Part shown: one piece after another, positions 35,061 to 43,313 of the stretch | Position numbering within the stretch: position 1 is the stretch's first letter | Layout: the number at the start of each line of letters is the position of its first letter | Translations under genes and position numbers: made by a program | Notes under the pieces: model-generated | Databases searched by the model: none | Told to the model about the DNA's origin: nothing | Seen by the model: the letters and a program-made list of their open reading frames with translations, nothing else | Assembly (NCBI GenBank): GCA_029572955.1 | Contig: JAKPQE010000121.1 | Location: 1 to 45,182 of the forward strand | Source of the DNA: Pseudomonadota bacterium | GTDB lineage: Bacteria > Pseudomonadota > Alphaproteobacteria > Rhizobiales > JAKPQE01 | Direction: 5' to 3' | Length of the DNA: 45,182 nt

Positions 35061-35861
35061 ATGAAACATCCAGATTGCATGATTGAAAATCCAGAACTGC
35101 CGAAACGCGATCGGCTTGCGGCGTTCTTTGCGACCTTCGAGCTGACAGCGCGGGTGGTGCCCTGCGATGCCTCGGGGGGCGCCAATCTGGTCGTCCTCGG
35201 CGAGGACGGTGTCGCCGATCGCATCGTTTTTCGGGCTTGCGGCGAGGGTGCGGCGGGGTCCGGCCGTCCGGTGCTCGCCGCCGCGGTCATCGCTTTCGGC
35301 GGCGTCACCAATCCGCTGATGAGCGCGCTGCCGGAGAGCCTCGAGGTGCCGCTCGCCGAGGTGCCGCTGCTCGGCGCCCTCGTCGAGGTATTCGTCGCCG
35401 AGGCGTCGACGAACCGCTGCGGCCGTCAGGTGGCACTGGACCGGCTCTGCGAGGTGATCGTGCTCCTCCTCCTCAGGCAGGCGATCGATCGCGGCGCGAC
35501 CGGGCGGGGCCTCCTTGCCGGGCTGTCGCACGGGGCGCTGCATCGGGCGCTCGTTGCCATGCACGACGATCCGGCGCGGCGCTGGCGCGTCGAAGACCTG
35601 GCCGAGGTCGCGGGCCTGTCGCGGAGCCGGTTCATGGACGAATTCCGCGAGACGGTCGGGACGACGCCGGCGGCCTATCTCACCGGCTGGCGCCTGACGC
35701 TGGCGCAGCGGGAGCTGCAGCGCGGCGGGCGGGTGAAATCGGTGGCGCGCCGGGTCGGCTTCGGCAGCGCGGCGGCGTTCTCGCGGGCCTATTCGCGCGC
35801 CTTCGGCCGCCCGCCGGTGTCTGCCCGCGAGGCCGAGGCGCCGCGGTCGGTACGGGCCTGA
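35061..35861 (+). CDS. AraC-family transcription regulator
   Basis: 266 residues from ATG 35061. A cupin-type ligand domain (about 20-140) precedes two HTH motifs: WRVEDLAEVAGLSRSRFMDEF and the final AYSRAFGRPPVSAREAEA region, with VARRVGFGSAAAFSRAYSRAF in between. The start is uncertain; ATG 35079 and GTG 35004 are in frame and none has a strong ribosome site. Divergent from the peroxiredoxin gene with a 74-base gap, it may control it. It is convergent with polA. Confidence 0.85.
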   Translation: MKHPDCMIENPELPKRDRLAAFFATFELTARVVPCDASGGANLVVLGEDGVADRIVFRACGEGAAGSGRPVLAAAVIAFGGVTNPLMSALPESLEVPLAEVPLLGALVEVFVAEASTNRCGRQVALDRLCEVIVLLLLRQAIDRGATGRGLLAGLSHGALHRALVAMHDDPARRWRVEDLAEVAGLSRSRFMDEFRETVGTTPAAYLTGWRLTLAQRELQRGGRVKSVARRVGFGSAAAFSRAYSRAFGRPPVSAREAEAPRSVRA

Positions 35862-35887
35862 GAGGGGCCGCGCCCGTCGGCCCTCAG
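35858..35887. terminator. Hairpin spanning both stop codons of convergent genes
   Basis: CTGA (35858-35861) pairs with TCAG (35884-35887), and GGGCCG (35865-35870) with CGGCCC (35878-35883), around a 7-base loop and a 3-base bulge. The outer arms contain the AraC-gene stop and the polA stop. There is no T-run, so it is at best a Rho-assisted or bidirectional end. Confidence 0.4.
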
Positions 35888-38868
35888 TGCGCCTCGTCCC
35901 AATTGTCGGCGGCGCGGGCGTCGACCTCGAGCGGCACGGCGAGCTGCAGCGCCGGCTCCGGCGCCTTCGCCATCACACTGGCGATGACCGGCAGGGTGTT
36001 TTCGACCTCGGCCTCGGGCGCCTCGAAGATCAGTTCGTCGTGCACCTGCAGCAGCATGCGGGCGGCAAGGCCGGCTGCATCGAGGGCCGGTTCCATGCGG
36101 ATCATCGCCCGGCGGATGATGTCGGCGGCCGAGCCCTGGATCGGCGCGTTGATCGCGGCGCGTTCCAGGAAGGCGCGCATGTTCGGGTTCTTGGTGTTGA
36201 TCTCGGGATAGTGGATGCGCCGGCCGTAGATGGTCTCGACATAGCCGTTCATACGCACCCGCCGCTTGGTGTCCTCCATGTAGTCCTGGATGCCGGGGAA
36301 GCGCTCGAAGTATTTCGCGATGTAGTCGCGTGCCTCCTCGCGCGAGATGCCGAGCTGGGCGGCCAGCCCGAAGGCCGAGATGCCGTAGATGATGCCGAAA
36401 TTGATCGCCTTGGCGCGGCGGCGGACCATCGGGTCCATGCCCGCGATCGGCGTGTTGAACATCTCCGAGGCGGTCATCGCGTGGATGTCGAGGCCGTCGG
36501 CGAAGGCCTTTTTCAGCTGCGGTATGTCGGCGATGTGGGCGAGGACGCGGAGCTCGATCTGGCTGTAGTCGGCCGAGATCAGCTTCATGCCGGGTTCGGC
36601 GACGAAGGCGGTGCGGATCTTGCGGCCGGCCTCGGTGCGCACCGGGATGTTCTGCAGGTTCGGCTCGGAGGAGGAGAGCCGCCCGGTCGTCGTCGCGGCG
36701 AGCGAATAGGAGGTGTGGACGCGGTGGGTCTCGGTGTTCACATAGCCGGGGATCGCGTCGGTATAGGTCGACTTCAGCTTCGATAGCTGGCGCCAGTCCA
36801 TGACGCGGGCCGGCAGGTCGTGGCCCTGTCCGGCGAGGTCTTCCAGCACGTCGGCGCCGGTGCCCCAGGCGCCGGTCTTGGTCTTCTTGCCGCCGGCAAG
36901 GCCAAGCTTGTCGAAGAGGATCTCGCCGAGCTGCTTGGGCGAGGCGATGTTGAAGGTCTCGCCGGCCAGCTCGTGGATCTCGGCCTCGAGGGCGGCCATG
37001 CCTTGCGCGAAGTCGCCGGACAGGCGCGACAGGATCTGCCGGTCGACCTTGACGCCGCGCCGCTCCATGCGGGCGAGCACCGGCACCAGCGGGCGCTCCA
37101 GCGTCTCGTAGACGGTGTCGAGCCGCTCGGCGACGAGGCGGGCCTTCAGCGCCAGCCAGAGGCGCAGCGTCACGTCGGCATCCTCGGCGGCATAGGCGGT
37201 GGCCTTGTCGAGCGGCACCTGGTCGAAGGTGATCTTCGCCTTGCCGGAGCCGGCAACCTCCTTGAACGAGATCGGCTTGTGGCCGAGCCAGCGTTCGGAA
37301 AGCTCGTCCATACCGTTGCCGCCGCGACCGCAGTCGAGGACGTAGGAAATCAGCATGGTGTCGTCGAGCGGGGCGATCTCGACGCCGTAGCGTGACAGGA
37401 GCAGCCAGTCGTATTTGAGGTTCTGGCCGATCTTGAGGACGGCGGGGTCCTCGAGCAGCGGCTTCAGGGCCGCGACCGCGTCCTTCAGCGGGATCTGGCC
37501 GGCGACCGGGCCGCCGCCGAGGAGGTCGTCGACGCCGTCGCGATGGCCGAGCGGGATGTAGCAGGCCTTGCCGGGCGCGGTCGCGAGGCTGACGCCGACG
37601 AGATCGGCGCTCATCGCGTCGAGCGAGGTCGTCTCGGTGTCGACGGCGACGACGCCGAGGGCGCGCGCCGCGGCGATCCACTCGCCAAGGCGGGAAAGGT
37701 CGGTGACGGTCTCGTAGCGGCTCGTGTCGATGCTGCCGACGAGGGCGTCCGCCTTGCGCCTTTCGGCAAGCTCGGCGGGTGCGTGCGCGCCTTCGGGCAG
37801 GGGATCGCGCGCCACGGCGGCCGGCTCGGCGTTCAGCGCGGCGGCCGGCTGCGGTGCCGGAACCGGGTCCGTGGCGCTTTCCGGGGACGCAGCGGTCTCA
37901 AAGCCCTCGATCCTGAGTTCGGCGGGGGCGATCGGCGCCGGGTCGAGGCCCGTCGCCTCGGCGATGCGGCGCGTGAGCGTGGTGAAATCGAGCGCCTTCA
38001 GGTAGGCGATGAGCCGCTCGCCGGTGACCGGGCCGACGCCGAAAGCTTCCAGGCCGACCGGCACCGGGGCGTTGCGGTCGAGCTCGACGAGGCGGCGGGA
38101 AATGCGCGCCTGCCCGGCGAATTCGAGGAGGTTCTGGCGGCGCTTCGGCTGCTTGATCTCGCCGGCGCGGGCAAGCAGCGTTTCGAGGTCGCCATATTCG
38201 CCGATGAGCTGGGCGGCGGTCTTGACGCCGATGCCCGGTACGCCCGGCACGTTGTCGACGGGATCGCCGGCGAGGGCCTGGACGTCGACCACCTTCTCCG
38301 GCGGCACGCCGAACTTCTCGACGACCTCGGCGGCGCCGATGCGGCGGTCCTTCATGGTGTCGAAAAGCGAGACCCTGCCGTCGACGAGCTGCATCAGGTC
38401 CTTGTCGGAGGCGATCACGGTCACCTCGGCGCCGGCCTCGGTGGCGAGCCGGGTATAGGTCGCGATGAGGTCGTCGGCCTCGTAGCCGGCAAGCTCGATC
38501 GAGGGCAGGCCGAAGGCGACGACCGCCTGGCGGATCAGCCCGAACTGCGGCACGAGGTCTTCCGGCGGGCTCGGCCGGTTGGCCTTGTAGTCGGGGAAGA
38601 TCTCGTTGCGGAAATTGTCGCCCTTGGCGTCGAAGATGACGGCGAAATGGGTCGGCTCGTCGCCCTCGGCCGGGGTCAGGCCCTCGCGCAGGAGCTTCCA
38701 GAGCATGTTGCAGAAGCCGGCGACGGCGCCGACCGGCAGGCCGTCGGACTTGCGCGTCAGCGGCGGCAGGGCGTGATAGGCGCGGAAGATGTAGGACGAG
38801 CCGTCGACCAGAAAGAGGCGGTCGCCGGGCTTCACCGGGCGCTTGTCGGAGGCGGGGGCGTTTGTCAT
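35884..38868 (-). CDS. polA: DNA polymerase I
   Basis: 994 residues with three domains. The 5'-3' exonuclease (about 15-300) shows FLVDGSSYIFRAYHALPPL, GYEADDLIATY and the Asp-rich SDKDLMQLV. A Pro/Ala-rich linker (about 310-385) leads to a 3'-5' exonuclease that looks active: Asp410/Glu412 in VAVDTET, NLKYDW (Asp487) and YAAEDAD (559-565). The polymerase shows motif A DYSQIELRV, motif B RRRAKAINFGIIYG and motif C LLQVHDELIFEAPE. The start is ATG 38868 (MTNAPASDKRP); a longer frame to 39267 runs antisense through the next gene and is rejected. It repairs gaps and removes RNA primers. Confidence 0.97.
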   Translation of the reverse strand: MTNAPASDKRPVKPGDRLFLVDGSSYIFRAYHALPPLTRKSDGLPVGAVAGFCNMLWKLLREGLTPAEGDEPTHFAVIFDAKGDNFRNEIFPDYKANRPSPPEDLVPQFGLIRQAVVAFGLPSIELAGYEADDLIATYTRLATEAGAEVTVIASDKDLMQLVDGRVSLFDTMKDRRIGAAEVVEKFGVPPEKVVDVQALAGDPVDNVPGVPGIGVKTAAQLIGEYGDLETLLARAGEIKQPKRRQNLLEFAGQARISRRLVELDRNAPVPVGLEAFGVGPVTGERLIAYLKALDFTTLTRRIAEATGLDPAPIAPAELRIEGFETAASPESATDPVPAPQPAAALNAEPAAVARDPLPEGAHAPAELAERRKADALVGSIDTSRYETVTDLSRLGEWIAAARALGVVAVDTETTSLDAMSADLVGVSLATAPGKACYIPLGHRDGVDDLLGGGPVAGQIPLKDAVAALKPLLEDPAVLKIGQNLKYDWLLLSRYGVEIAPLDDTMLISYVLDCGRGGNGMDELSERWLGHKPISFKEVAGSGKAKITFDQVPLDKATAYAAEDADVTLRLWLALKARLVAERLDTVYETLERPLVPVLARMERRGVKVDRQILSRLSGDFAQGMAALEAEIHELAGETFNIASPKQLGEILFDKLGLAGGKKTKTGAWGTGADVLEDLAGQGHDLPARVMDWRQLSKLKSTYTDAIPGYVNTETHRVHTSYSLAATTTGRLSSSEPNLQNIPVRTEAGRKIRTAFVAEPGMKLISADYSQIELRVLAHIADIPQLKKAFADGLDIHAMTASEMFNTPIAGMDPMVRRRAKAINFGIIYGISAFGLAAQLGISREEARDYIAKYFERFPGIQDYMEDTKRRVRMNGYVETIYGRRIHYPEINTKNPNMRAFLERAAINAPIQGSAADIIRRAMIRMEPALDAAGLAARMLLQVHDELIFEAPEAEVENTLPVIASVMAKAPEPALQLAVPLEVDARAADNWDEAH

Positions 38869-38983
38869 CGCCGGACTATGCCACGGTCTGGGTTGCGCCG
38901 CGACCCGCGTTGCCGTGGCGCGGGGCGCCTTCCCACAACATGCTATGGTCGCGGGACTCGGGGGCCGAATCGACGGGGAGCGG

Positions 38984-40258
38984 ATGACCGGCAGGACTTC
39001 GAAACCGCGGGGCAGGGGCTTCGCGATGCAGCTCGCCGCGACACTCGTCGCGGTCGCGGCGTTCTTTTTCGGCGCGCTGCCGGCGGCGGCGCTCGACAAG
39101 GCGGCGGTCGAGCAGCAGTTCCATGCCTGGATCGAAAGGCAAGTCTGGCCGGCGGCGAAGAAGGCCGGCGTCTCGCGCGCGACCTTCGCCGTCATGGACG
39201 GAACGAGCCTCGACTGGTCGCTGCCCGATCTCGTGCCGCCGGGTTCCAAGCAGCCGGCGAGCGACATGCGCCAGAGCGAGTTCGGCAGTCCCGGACGCTA
39301 TTTCGACGAAAAGAAGCTCGCCCCGTTGATCAGCCTCGGGCGCGAGCGGCTCGCCACCTACAAGGACACGCTCGCTGCGGTCGAGAAGCGCTACGGCGTG
39401 CCGGGGCCGATCGTCGTTGCCATCTGGGGGCGTGAATCGGGCTTCGGCCGGGTCAAGCTGCCGAACGAGGCGGTCCGCTCGCTGGCCACGCTCGCCTTCA
39501 TGGGCGCGCGGCGCGAGGACTTCTTCGGCGAACTCGTCGCGGCGCTGCAGATCCTCGAGGAAGACCACGTCACCTCCGACCGGCTCCGTTCGTCCTGGGC
39601 CGGGGCGCTCGGCCAGCCGCAGTTCCTGCCCTCGAAGTTCCTCGCCTTCGCGGTCGATTTCGACGGCGACGGCAAGCGCGACATCTGGAATTCGGTGCCC
39701 GACACGCTCGGCTCGATCGGCAACTACCTCGCCAGGCACGGCTGGCGCAGCGGCCGCGACTGGGGCTTCGAGGCCGAGGTGCCGGCGGGCGTCTCCTGCG
39801 CCCTCGAAGGGCCCGACCGGGGCAAGCCGATCACCGCCTGGGAGGGCGCCGGCGTTGCCCGGGTCGCCGGCAAGGCCTTTCCGGACAGCGAACGCAAGGG
39901 CGACGGCTTCCTGCTGATGCCGGCGGGGCGTCATGGCCCGGCTTTCATCGCCACGGAGAATTTCTACGTGCTGAAGGCCTATAACGAGAGCGACCTCTAC
40001 GCCCTCTTCATCGGCCATCTCGCCGACCGGATGCGCGGCGGCAAGCCGTTCGTCGCGCCCTGGGCCAATGTCGAGAAGGTCAACCGGCTCGCCGTGCGCG
40101 ACATGCAGCTTCGCCTCGAAAAACGCGGCATCGACGTCGGTGGCGCCGACGGTCTCGTCGGCTTCAAGACGCGCCGCGCCATCGGCGACTGGCAGGCCGC
40201 CACCGGCCTTGCCGCCACCTGCTTCCCGCAGCCGGCGATGGTCGACAAGGTGCGCTGA
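38984..40258 (+). CDS. Lytic murein transglycosylase (MltB/SltB-like) with peptidoglycan-binding tail
   Basis: 424 residues from ATG 38984. An N-terminal signal segment (MQLAATLVAVAAFFFGA, then LPAAA) exports it. The catalytic domain carries the active Glu in AIWGRESGFGR and GALGQPQFLPSKF. A C-terminal PG_binding_1-like domain (about 355-424, DMQLRLEKRGIDVGGADG) holds the wall. It cleaves the glycan between MurNAc and GlcNAc, forming 1,6-anhydro ends. ATG 38984 follows GGGGAG; a shorter start at ATG 39026 is possible. It is divergent from polA. Confidence 0.9.
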   Translation: MTGRTSKPRGRGFAMQLAATLVAVAAFFFGALPAAALDKAAVEQQFHAWIERQVWPAAKKAGVSRATFAVMDGTSLDWSLPDLVPPGSKQPASDMRQSEFGSPGRYFDEKKLAPLISLGRERLATYKDTLAAVEKRYGVPGPIVVAIWGRESGFGRVKLPNEAVRSLATLAFMGARREDFFGELVAALQILEEDHVTSDRLRSSWAGALGQPQFLPSKFLAFAVDFDGDGKRDIWNSVPDTLGSIGNYLARHGWRSGRDWGFEAEVPAGVSCALEGPDRGKPITAWEGAGVARVAGKAFPDSERKGDGFLLMPAGRHGPAFIATENFYVLKAYNESDLYALFIGHLADRMRGGKPFVAPWANVEKVNRLAVRDMQLRLEKRGIDVGGADGLVGFKTRRAIGDWQAATGLAATCFPQPAMVDKVR

Positions 40259-40261
40259 CCG

Positions 40262-40300
40262 GGCCTCTGGTCGCGACCGCGGCGCTCCGGGGCCTTTTTT
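40262..40300 (+). terminator. Possible terminator after the transglycosylase gene
   Basis: GGCC (40262-40265) can pair with GGCC (40291-40294), extended by imperfect pairs, and is followed directly by TTTTTT (40295-40300). The T-run is good but the stem is weak; an inner GGTCGCGACC palindrome competes. Confidence 0.4.
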
Positions 40301-40419
40301 CCCGGCACGGGCGTTGCTATGACTGCAGAAAATGGAGTTCGAGCCAGTGCCGCCCGCCGCGGGCGGCCGTGCCCGATCGGCGCCGGGGCGGCCCCGAGGG
40401 CAGGCATGAGGCAATGCGT

Positions 40420-41250
40420 ATGACCAAGCCCGGCTTGTTGAGAACGGTCTTCGACCATTCGTTCCTCGGCACCGTGCCGCGCCATTGGGAGCTGCTGCAG
40501 CGGCTCGCCTGGCGCGACATCGAGAGCCGCTTCCGCGGCTCGCGGCTCGGCATGTACTGGGCGCTCGTCTCGCCGGTCATCATCCTCGCGATCTACACCA
40601 TCGCCTTCAGCACGATCATCCAGCCGCGCTGGCAGGCGGCGGTCGACCGCAAGACCGACATCGCGCTGATCTATTTCTCCGGCCTCGTCGTCTTCGACTT
40701 CTTCATCGAATGCCTCAACCGGTCGTCGAACCTGATGCACGAGCACCGGTTCTACATCAAGCGCATGGTGTTTCCGGTCGAGCTGCTGGCCTATGTCGTG
40801 CTGATCGGCGCCTCGTTCCGGCTGGTGATCGGCTCCTCGCTGCTGCTCGTCTTCTTCGTCCTCACCCACGGCACGCTGCCGCTCGGCGTCTTCTTCCTGC
40901 CGGTGCCGATCTTCTTCCTCGCGCTGATCGCGCTCGGCGTGGTGTGGTCGTTCTCGGCGATCGGCGCCTATGCCAAGGATGTCGGCCTGCTCGTTTCGGC
41001 GCTGTCGCCGGTGCTGATGTTCGTCAGCCCGGTGTTCTTTCCCTCGACGATGATCCCGGAGACCTTCCGCACGGTGCTCTACGTCAACCCGCTGACGATA
41101 CCGATCGAGTGGGTCCGGTCGGTGTTCTTCGGCTTCGATCCGCCCTCGGTCACCGCCTCGGTCGTCTACATGATCTTCGCCGTCGCCTTCGCGCATTTCG
41201 GGTTCCGGGTGTTCCAGAACCTTCGGCGCGAATTCGCCGACCTCCTGTGA
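40420..41250 (+). CDS. ABC-2 type polysaccharide/lipid exporter permease (KpsM/Wzm-like)
   Basis: 276 residues with six membrane helices. RLAWRDIESRFRGSRLGMYW is the conserved cytoplasmic entry of this family (RD and the SRLGxxW stretch), and AYAKDVGLLVSALSPVLMFVSPVFF fits the later helices (split here as AYAKDVGLLV and LSPVLMFVSPVFF). ATG 40420 has a GAGG ribosome site 8 bases before it; ATG 40414 is too close. It forms the membrane channel of a capsule, O-antigen or lipid exporter with the ATPase gene at 42477. A glycosyltransferase gene lies between the two and overlaps this one by four bases. Confidence 0.87.
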   Translation: MTKPGLLRTVFDHSFLGTVPRHWELLQRLAWRDIESRFRGSRLGMYWALVSPVIILAIYTIAFSTIIQPRWQAAVDRKTDIALIYFSGLVVFDFFIECLNRSSNLMHEHRFYIKRMVFPVELLAYVVLIGASFRLVIGSSLLLVFFVLTHGTLPLGVFFLPVPIFFLALIALGVVWSFSAIGAYAKDVGLLVSALSPVLMFVSPVFFPSTMIPETFRTVLYVNPLTIPIEWVRSVFFGFDPPSVTASVVYMIFAVAFAHFGFRVFQNLRREFADLL

Positions 41251-42392
41251 CCGGCGGCGCGATGGCTCCCTCGCCCCTCGCCACGACGGCAGCGGTCGCT
41301 CTCGGGGTGTTCCTGCTCGTTCGCGCCGGCGCGCTCGTCATCGCGCTGTTGCAGCCGCTTCTCGCGCGCAGTCGGCCGAAGCGGGCCGACCGGCCGGGCG
41401 TCTCGGTGCTGGTGCCGGTCAAGGTCGTCGACGATGCCTTCGAGGCGGCGCTTCGCTCGCTGCTCGATCAGGACTATCCGCTCCTCGAGATCGTCATCTG
41501 CGGCGATGCCCAGTCGGCGGCGGCGTTCGCCGCGGCCCGGGCGATCGTCGGCGAGGCGCCGGCGGTGCCGGTCGTCTTTGCCACGGCGACGGAAATCGTC
41601 GGCCCCAATCCGAAGATCACCAACCTCGCGGCCGCCGTGAAGGTCGCCCGGCACGAGCTGCTGCTGATCAAGGATTCGAATGCGGTCCTCGAGCGCGGCG
41701 GGCTTGCCGATCTCGTCGGCGAGCTCCACGGCCGGGTCGGCATGGTCTGTGCGATCCCGATCGCCACCGAGCCCGAAGGAATTGCCGCCGAGACCGAGCG
41801 GGCAATGATGAACGGCCAGCTCGCGCCGCTCGTTCTTGCCGGCTCGTCGCTGACGATCGACATCGGCTACGGCAAGGTGATGCTCGTGCGGCGCGCCGAT
41901 TTCGACGCGATCGACGGCATCCGCGTGATGGCGCCGCATTTCGGCGACGACCACGCGCTCGCCATGGCGCTCGCGGCGCGCGGCCAGCGGACGGCCTTTG
42001 CCGCCCTGCCGGTGCGCCAGCCGCTGCACCGGCGCCGCTTTTCCGACGTCGCCGACCGCCAGCTGAGGTGGATGGTGATCCGGCGCGAACAGGCGTTCCT
42101 CGCGCTCTTTGCCGAACCGTTCATGACGGCGGCCTTCGTGCTCGTCATGGCATGGGTCGGTGCCGCCGATTTCGGCGTGCGGCCCTGGTCGCTCGTTGCC
42201 GGGACGGCGGCCTTCTGGGTCGCGACCGAACTCGGCTTCCAGCGGGCGAAGGGCTGGGGCGTCGCGCCGGCGAGCCTTGCCGGCATGGCGCTGCGCGAAA
42301 TCCTCATTCCCGTGCTCTGGGTGCGGGCCTGGTTCACGCGCCGCGTCACCTGGCGCGGGGCCTCCTTCGATGTGGCCGATCCGGCCGCCTGA
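41247..42392 (+). CDS. Membrane glycosyltransferase, GT21-like (ceramide glucosyltransferase/HpnI type)
   Basis: 381 residues. One N-terminal helix (about 12-36) is followed by a GT-A catalytic domain: SVLVPVK (53-59), LRSLLDQDYP, then KDSN (142-145, the usual DxD/DSD position, here Asp143-Ser-Asn145), GDDHALAM (233-240) and RQLRW (271-275, the RxxRW acceptor motif). Several helices end the protein. This D-D-D-RxxRW pattern is that of GT21 enzymes, which glycosylate ceramide or similar lipids. GTG 41247 overlaps the permease stop (GTGA); ATG 41262 is an alternative. Lipid acceptor and sugar are not readable from sequence. Confidence 0.82.
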   Translation: MTGGAMAPSPLATTAAVALGVFLLVRAGALVIALLQPLLARSRPKRADRPGVSVLVPVKVVDDAFEAALRSLLDQDYPLLEIVICGDAQSAAAFAAARAIVGEAPAVPVVFATATEIVGPNPKITNLAAAVKVARHELLLIKDSNAVLERGGLADLVGELHGRVGMVCAIPIATEPEGIAAETERAMMNGQLAPLVLAGSSLTIDIGYGKVMLVRRADFDAIDGIRVMAPHFGDDHALAMALAARGQRTAFAALPVRQPLHRRRFSDVADRQLRWMVIRREQAFLALFAEPFMTAAFVLVMAWVGAADFGVRPWSLVAGTAAFWVATELGFQRAKGWGVAPASLAGMALREILIPVLWVRAWFTRRVTWRGASFDVADPAA

Positions 42393-42476
42393 CCGGCCGG
42401 GCGGTGGACAGCCGATCGCGATTTCACTAAACCAGCGGCGGCGCCGGCCTCGCGCCTCCTCAGTCTCAAGCGTCCG

Positions 42477-43220
42477 ATGTCCGATCATTACGCCATTGTG
42501 GCCGACAACCTGTCGAAGAGCTTCGACACCCGGTGGAACCGCGGTGGCGCGCGCCTGCTCGCCCACATGACCGGGCGGCCGACGCCGCCGGCGCATCGCT
42601 TCACCGCCTTTTCCGGGGTGAGCTTCAAGGTGCGGCCGGGCGAGGCGGTCGGCATCATGGGGGTCAACGGTGCCGGCAAATCGACGCTGCTGCAGGTGGT
42701 CGCCGGCGTGATGGTGCCGACGAGCGGCACGGTCGAGGTCAACGGGCGCGTCTCGGCGCTGCTGGAACTCGGCGCCGGCTTCAATCCGGAATTCTCGGGC
42801 CGCGAAAACGTCTTCCTCAACGCCTCGATCCTCGGTTTCAGCAACTCCGCGATCGAGAAACTGATGCCGGAGGTGCTGGCCTTCGCCGACATCGAGGAGG
42901 AATTCGTCGACCGCCCGGTGAAAACCTATTCGAGCGGCATGTATGTGCGCCTCGCCTTTGCCGTGGCGATCCACGTCGACCCCGACATCCTGATCGTCGA
43001 CGAGGCGCTGGCCGTCGGCGACGCGTTCTTCCAGGAGAAGTGCCACAAGTTCCTCAAGGAGCGTCTCGGCGCCGTCACCAAGCTGTTCGTCACGCACGAC
43101 ACCAATACCTTGCGCGGCATGGCCGACCGGGCGCTGGTGCTCGACCGGCACGGGCTCATCTTCGACGGCGACATCGAGAAGGCGATCGAGGTCTACAGGA
43201 ACGAGCATCCGCAGAGCTAG
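42477..43220 (+). CDS. ABC exporter ATP-binding protein (KpsT/Wzt-like)
   Basis: 247 residues. Walker A GVNGAGKST (62-70), signature YSSGM (151-155) and Walker B ILIVDE (171-176) are intact, with LGAGFNPEFSGREN typical of the KpsT/Wzt group. It powers the KpsM-like permease at 40420. It is too short to carry the C-terminal carbohydrate-binding domain of Wzt, so export likely needs no terminal sugar recognition, as with KpsT. Confidence 0.92.
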   Translation: MSDHYAIVADNLSKSFDTRWNRGGARLLAHMTGRPTPPAHRFTAFSGVSFKVRPGEAVGIMGVNGAGKSTLLQVVAGVMVPTSGTVEVNGRVSALLELGAGFNPEFSGRENVFLNASILGFSNSAIEKLMPEVLAFADIEEEFVDRPVKTYSSGMYVRLAFAVAIHVDPDILIVDEALAVGDAFFQEKCHKFLKERLGAVTKLFVTHDTNTLRGMADRALVLDRHGLIFDGDIEKAIEVYRNEHPQS

Positions 43221-43247
43221 GGTGGCCGGAGCGGCCGAGATCCTGCC

Positions 43248-43279
43248 AATTTGACAAATTCGGCCATTGGTTTAGTAGT
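43248..43279 (+). promoter_or_regulatory. Promoter -35 within a 13-base palindrome, before the oxoamine synthase gene
   Basis: TTGACA (43251-43256) sits inside AATTTGACAAATT: AATTTG (43248-43253), one A, CAAATT (43255-43260). The -10 region 16-17 bases on (TAGTAG/AGTAGT) is weak. The overlap of a palindrome with the -35 box suggests a regulated promoter for the two downstream genes. Confidence 0.45.
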
Positions 43280-43313
43280 TTCCAGGGGAGCCGGGGGCGG
43301 CCCGGGTGACGTC

